NCBI RefSeq assembly: GCF_024171725.1
Contig: NZ_JAMTCG010000002.1
Span: 124,001 to 188,000 of the forward strand
Direction: 5' to 3'
DNA: 64,000 nucleotides
DNA from: Williamsia serinedens
GTDB taxonomy: Bacteria; Actinomycetota; Actinomycetes; Mycobacteriales; Mycobacteriaceae
Shown here: in pieces, positions 60,837-64,000 of the stretch
Numbering within the stretch: position 1 is the stretch's first letter
Layout: each line of letters starts with the position of its first letter
The notes under the pieces: model-generated
What the model was told of the DNA's origin: nothing
The model's input: the letters and a program-made list of their open reading frames with translations, nothing else
Databases searched by the model: none
Translations under genes and position numbers: made by a program

Positions 60837-61493
60837 ATGATTCTCGCAGCCGCACCGACGACCCGGACCGACGCACCCCTGGAGCCCGTGGACGTCGCGC
60901 GCGTCCTCGGCGGGTGTCGTGGTCCCGGGGCGTCGGTGCGGCTGCAGGAGTCGGGACTGCTCGACCTGACGGTGCTGCCGGCCGACGGGGGCATCGCGCC
61001 GTCGACGGCCGCCGAGGTGGTCCGCGTCGTCGCGGTGTCCCATCTCGACCTCGCCCGCCGGGTGCGGCGGTCGCTGCTCGCCAACGACCACGCCGTCGGC
61101 GACGACCTCGTCGCCCGTCTGCTCGACATCGCGCTCGAGGCGGGATCCGCCGCCGCGGCGCTCCACGGTGCCGTCGCCACCGTCCGGGACGGTCGTCGTG
61201 ACAGCTCTGCCCGGCGCCGCCTCGGCGAGCTGTCGGTGGCGGTGTCCGCCGCCGAGGCCACCCTGGCCGCCGCGGGATCCGCCGTCGACGCCGTGCGCAC
61301 CTGCGCCGACGAGCCCGCGCTGTTGCGCGACGAGGCCGTCGCCGCCGTGTCCACGGCCTCGGTCCTGGCCTCCCGCGCCGCGGCCGACACCTCGCACGCC
61401 CTCGTCGACCTCGGTGCGTCCGGCGTCTCCGACGCCGACACCGACCTCGACGTCCTCGGCGGGTTGGCCCTCACCGGTCGTATCTCGCCCTGA
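60837..61493 (+). CDS. shortened acyl-CoA-dehydrogenase-like protein
   Basis: The 218-residue Ala-rich protein starts 1 nt after the sfnG stop. Residues about 40-80 (LLDLTVLPADGG, VVRVVAVSHLDLARRV) look like the N-terminal helical domain of SfnC/DszC-type acyl-CoA-dehydrogenase relatives. Residues about 125-218 (LGELSVAVSAAEATL, STASVLASRAAADTSHALVDLGA) look like their C-terminal helices. The FAD-binding beta domain is missing, as is the final HW...THT region. It may be a remnant or a small binding partner. By-eye assignment. Confidence 0.5.
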   Translation: MILAAAPTTRTDAPLEPVDVARVLGGCRGPGASVRLQESGLLDLTVLPADGGIAPSTAAEVVRVVAVSHLDLARRVRRSLLANDHAVGDDLVARLLDIALEAGSAAAALHGAVATVRDGRRDSSARRRLGELSVAVSAAEATLAAAGSAVDAVRTCADEPALLRDEAVAAVSTASVLASRAAADTSHALVDLGASGVSDADTDLDVLGGLALTGRISP

Positions 61494-61540
61494 CCGGGGC
61501 GGCCGGGTCGCGAACCCTGCCGGATGTCCGATCCCTGTTC

Positions 61541-61546
61541 TAGGCT
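61541..61546 (+). promoter_or_regulatory. -10 hexamer for leaderless sigma factor gene
   Basis: TAGGCT followed by 8 nt and the ATG at 61555. Confidence 0.5.
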
Positions 61547-61554
61547 CCTCAGGC

Positions 61555-62580
61555 ATGACGACCTCGATGTCGACCGATGCCGAGTTCCTGCAGATCACCG
61601 AGCCCTATCGGCGCGAGATCATGGCGCACTGCTACCGGATGATGGGCAGTCACCACGACGCCGAGGACCTTGTCCAGGAGACGTACATCCGCGCCTGGCG
61701 GGGTTACGCCGGGTACGACCAGCGCGCGTCGGTCCGCACGTGGTTGCACAAGATCGCCACCAACACCTGTCTCACCGCCCTGGAGAGCAAGAAGAAGCGG
61801 CCGCTGCCGTCGGGACTCGGTGGCGACGCCGACGACCCGAGCGACACCCTCGTCGTCGACAAGGAGGTGCCGTGGCTCGAACCGTGGGCCGGCACCGATG
61901 AGGTGTCGCCGGCGGACACGGCCGACCCGGCGACCGTCGTCGACTCGCGTGAGTCCATCCGGCTCGCGTTCATCGCGGCACTGCAGCACCTGCCGGAACG
62001 CCAACGGGCCGTGCTGATCCTGCGCGACGTGCTGCAGTGGCGCGCCGCCGAGGTCGCGTCGACGCTCGACCTGACAGTCGCCACCGTCAACAGCCTGCTC
62101 CAACGCGCGCGCCAGCAGGTCAAAGACACGGCACCGCAGAGGGATTCCACGCGCGAGCCCGACGACACGATCCAGCGGGAGACGCTCGCGCGCTACGTCG
62201 CCGCGTTCCAGGACTACGACGTCGACGCGATCGTCGAGATGTTCACGGCGAGGTCCATCTGGGAGATGCCCCCGTTCACCGGCTGGTACGAGGGCGGGGA
62301 GGCCATCGGCACCCTCATCCGGAAGAACTGCCCCGCGGAGAAGGCCGGCGACCAGATCCTGCTGCCGACCGTCGCCAACGGCCAGCAGGCGTTCGGGCTC
62401 TACATGCTCGACAAGGACTCCGGCGAACACCTGCCGTTCCAGCTGCAGGTCCTCGAGCTGTCCGCCGACGGCCGCACCGTCGACCACGCGGTGGTCTTCT
62501 TCGACGACGACACCGAGGCACTGTTCGCGCGCTTCGGCCTGCCCGCACGGCCGCCGGCGTCGGCGACCATGCAGGCCTGA
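61555..62580 (+). CDS. sigG: ECF sigma factor, SigG-like with C-terminal SnoaL-like domain
   Basis: The 341-residue sigma factor has region 2 (YRMMGSHHDAEDLVQETYIRA), a long linker, region 4 (LQHLPERQRAVLILRDVLQWRAAEVA) and a C-terminal SnoaL/NTF2-like domain (about residues 215-330, with FTARSIWEMPPFTGWYEG). This layout matches SigG (Rv0182c) and related ECF groups that lack a classical anti-sigma factor; the extra domain tunes activity. The next gene, convergent, is a VOC protein. Targets unknown. Confidence 0.85.
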   Translation: MTTSMSTDAEFLQITEPYRREIMAHCYRMMGSHHDAEDLVQETYIRAWRGYAGYDQRASVRTWLHKIATNTCLTALESKKKRPLPSGLGGDADDPSDTLVVDKEVPWLEPWAGTDEVSPADTADPATVVDSRESIRLAFIAALQHLPERQRAVLILRDVLQWRAAEVASTLDLTVATVNSLLQRARQQVKDTAPQRDSTREPDDTIQRETLARYVAAFQDYDVDAIVEMFTARSIWEMPPFTGWYEGGEAIGTLIRKNCPAEKAGDQILLPTVANGQQAFGLYMLDKDSGEHLPFQLQVLELSADGRTVDHAVVFFDDDTEALFARFGLPARPPASATMQA

Positions 62581-62584
62581 GGGG

Positions 62585-62995
62585 TCACTGCCCCGGCATC
62601 TGCGCCGGGTCCATCCAGACGACCTCCCAGGCGTGACCGTCGAGGTCGACGAAGCTGCGTCCGTACATGAACCCGTGGTCCTGGGGTTCGTCCCAGTGCG
62701 ACCCGCCGGCCGCGAGTGCCGCGTCCACGAACGAGTCCGCCTCCTCGCGGGAATCGGCCGACAGTGCGAAGAGCGCCTCACGGCCGGTGGAGGTGTCGGC
62801 GATCCCGCCCCGGGTGAGGAACGACCGGAAGCGCTCGGTCTGCAGCATCATCACCGTCGTCTGGTCGTTGATGACGACACTGATCGTGGTCTCGTCGGAG
62901 AAGGTCTCGTTGATCTCGAACCCGAGTCCGGTGAAGAACGTCCGCGACGCGGTGACGTCGGCGACGGGGAGGTTGACGAACAGCATGCGGCACAT
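62585..62995 (-). CDS. VOC (glyoxalase/bleomycin-resistance fold) protein
   Basis: The 136-residue protein has the paired beta-alpha-beta-beta-beta units of the VOC fold (FVNLPVADVTASRTFFTGLGF at the start, FVDLDGHAWEVVWMDP at the end). It resembles PhnB-type lactoylglutathione-lyase-like proteins; specific chemistry unknown. A strong AAGGAG lies 7 nt before the ATG. It ends 4 nt from the sigma factor stop. Confidence 0.87.
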   Translation of the reverse strand: MCRMLFVNLPVADVTASRTFFTGLGFEINETFSDETTISVVINDQTTVMMLQTERFRSFLTRGGIADTSTGREALFALSADSREEADSFVDAALAAGGSHWDEPQDHGFMYGRSFVDLDGHAWEVVWMDPAQMPGQ

Positions 62996-63121
62996 CGGGG
63001 TTCTCCTTGCGGTGAGTGGTGCGGTCGCCCGTACTGACACCCGCCGTGCCCGGAACTCATCGCGACCTCCGACTTCCGCCTGATGCGCGGGGCGGCCGGG
63101 ATGGGCGACGATGGCCGGGTC

Positions 63122-64000
63122 ATGACCCTGCCGCTGCCCTATCCGAGCACCCCGGCGCCGGACCCCGTCCGCGTGCGCCGTCCCTGGTTGCCGGGCGCCG
63201 TGCAGGCGGAACTCGACGGCGATCCGCGACCGCTGCACGGTCGTCGGACCGCCCGCGACATCCTCGTCGACGCACTCGTGGTCGTCCTCGCCGCGACGAT
63301 CGGTGTGCTCGCGGCGGTCCCCGGGGTGGGCGGCAGCACCCTCTCGCTGTGGCCCGACCTCGTCGTCGGGGCCCTGTCCTGCGCGGCCCTCGTGTGGCGG
63401 CGGCGGTGGCCCGTGCCCATCGCGGTCGTCACCAACCTCATCTGCATCCCCTTCACCGCCGTGGCCGGGGCTGCCTATCTCGCCTCGTTCTCGCTCGCCG
63501 TGCACCGCCCGCTCCGGTACGCGATCCCCGTCGGCGTGCTCGGGCTCGTCGCCGCACAGCTCAACCTGGTGCTCGTCGCCGACATCGACGGGACGCAGTT
63601 CTGGATCACGCTGGCGTTCAGCGTCCTCCTGACCGGCGGCGCTATCGGGTGGGGCACGTCGGTCCGCAGTCGTCGACAGCTGTTGATCTCGCTGGCGGAG
63701 AGGGCGAATCGCGCCGAGTCGGAGCAGCGGGAACGACTGGCCGCGGCGCGGGCCGCCGAGCGTGAGCGCCTCGCCCGCGAGATGCACGACGTCCTCGCGC
63801 ATCGGATGAGCCTGCTGTCGGTACACGCGGGCGCGCTGGAGTACCGGCCGGACGCACCCCCGGAGGACATCGCCCGGGCGGCGGGCGTGATCCGCGGTGG
63901 GGTCCATCAGATGCTGGAGGACCTCCGCGACGTGATCACGATGCTCCGGGAGACCGACGACCTGGTGGCGGAGCCGCAGTCCCTCGCCGACGTCGAGGAC
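63122..64000 (+). CDS. sensor histidine kinase (HisKA_3 type), 3' end outside window
   Basis: The open frame runs off the window after 293 codons. It has four to five N-terminal membrane helices (about residues 47-190), a helical linker, and a HisKA_3 region with the phospho-accepting His in AREMHDVLAHRMSLL. The ATPase domain is not reached. This is the NarX/DesK-like class that pairs with LuxR-type regulators, probably encoded just beyond the window. GACGAT is 9 nt before the ATG. Confidence 0.88.
   Translation, partial: MTLPLPYPSTPAPDPVRVRRPWLPGAVQAELDGDPRPLHGRRTARDILVDALVVVLAATIGVLAAVPGVGGSTLSLWPDLVVGALSCAALVWRRRWPVPIAVVTNLICIPFTAVAGAAYLASFSLAVHRPLRYAIPVGVLGLVAAQLNLVLVADIDGTQFWITLAFSVLLTGGAIGWGTSVRSRRQLLISLAERANRAESEQRERLAAARAAERERLAREMHDVLAHRMSLLSVHAGALEYRPDAPPEDIARAAGVIRGGVHQMLEDLRDVITMLRETDDLVAEPQSLADVED

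Overview
The window is high-GC actinobacterial chromosome. The gene set points to a mycolic-acid bacterium of the order Mycobacteriales, plausibly Gordonia or Williamsia; the genus is inference. The evidence is an MmpL3-type trehalose monomycolate flippase, a Zmp1-like M13 peptidase, an MmpS-like protein, a PE-PPE-domain hydrolase, a DUF222/HNH protein, GTP-dependent PEP carboxykinase and a SigG-like ECF sigma factor. Many starts follow the actinobacterial leaderless pattern: a -10 hexamer with A at position 2 and T at position 6, then 6-9 nt to ATG or GTG. I saw no rRNA, tRNA, prophage, insertion sequence or CRISPR array.

Layout. 1-8.9 kb: a methyltransferase tail, a DUF222/HNH gene behind a 20-nt repeat array, an SDR, a MacB/FtsX-type ABC exporter with an MmpS-like protein, and a secreted phytase-like esterase. 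8.9-18 kb: a block matching the mycobacterial mmpL3 neighbourhood (pckA, a small D-rich protein and two degenerate P-loop proteins on minus; trmB, an NYN protein and mmpL3 on plus). 18-29 kb: envelope and membrane genes, an AI-2E transporter/histidine kinase/response regulator operon, a PE-PPE hydrolase, a flippase-like protein, an ABC-F protein, and a penicillin-binding-protein relative whose catalytic lysine is missing. 29-33.6 kb: zmp1, a small membrane protein, a GAF-ANTAR regulator behind a short coupled ORF, and a hydrolase with a KstR-like box.

33.6-36.2 kb holds a proton-pumping rhodopsin divergent from a blh-type carotene cleavage gene: pump and retinal supply as one unit, with repeat-containing DNA between them. 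36.2-44 kb has a flavin monooxygenase flanked by near-identical 111-bp repeats, fadB-fadA, and a divergent double-TetR/adenylate cyclase pair. 44.5-47.7 kb is a molybdate uptake operon led by its probable regulator. 47.7-53.5 kb has an enoyl-CoA hydratase broken by one in-frame TAG, nei, surE, a two-domain fatty acyl-CoA reductase and small membrane or unknown genes. 53.6-57 kb has a DrrAB-like exporter and an MFS carrier. 57-61.5 kb is an organosulfur region (ROK regulator, SsuD-like and SfnG-like monooxygenases, a shortened acyl-CoA-dehydrogenase-like protein) with a leaderless 33-codon ORF. 61.5-64 kb has a SigG-like sigma factor, a VOC protein and a histidine kinase cut by the window edge.

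The least expected structures are four intergenic arrays of short repeat units that run first in direct and then in inverted orientation (621-764, 27353-27511, 36229-36384, 37943-38173), the rhodopsin/blh unit with a carotenoid-antenna glycine, and several regulatory leaders.
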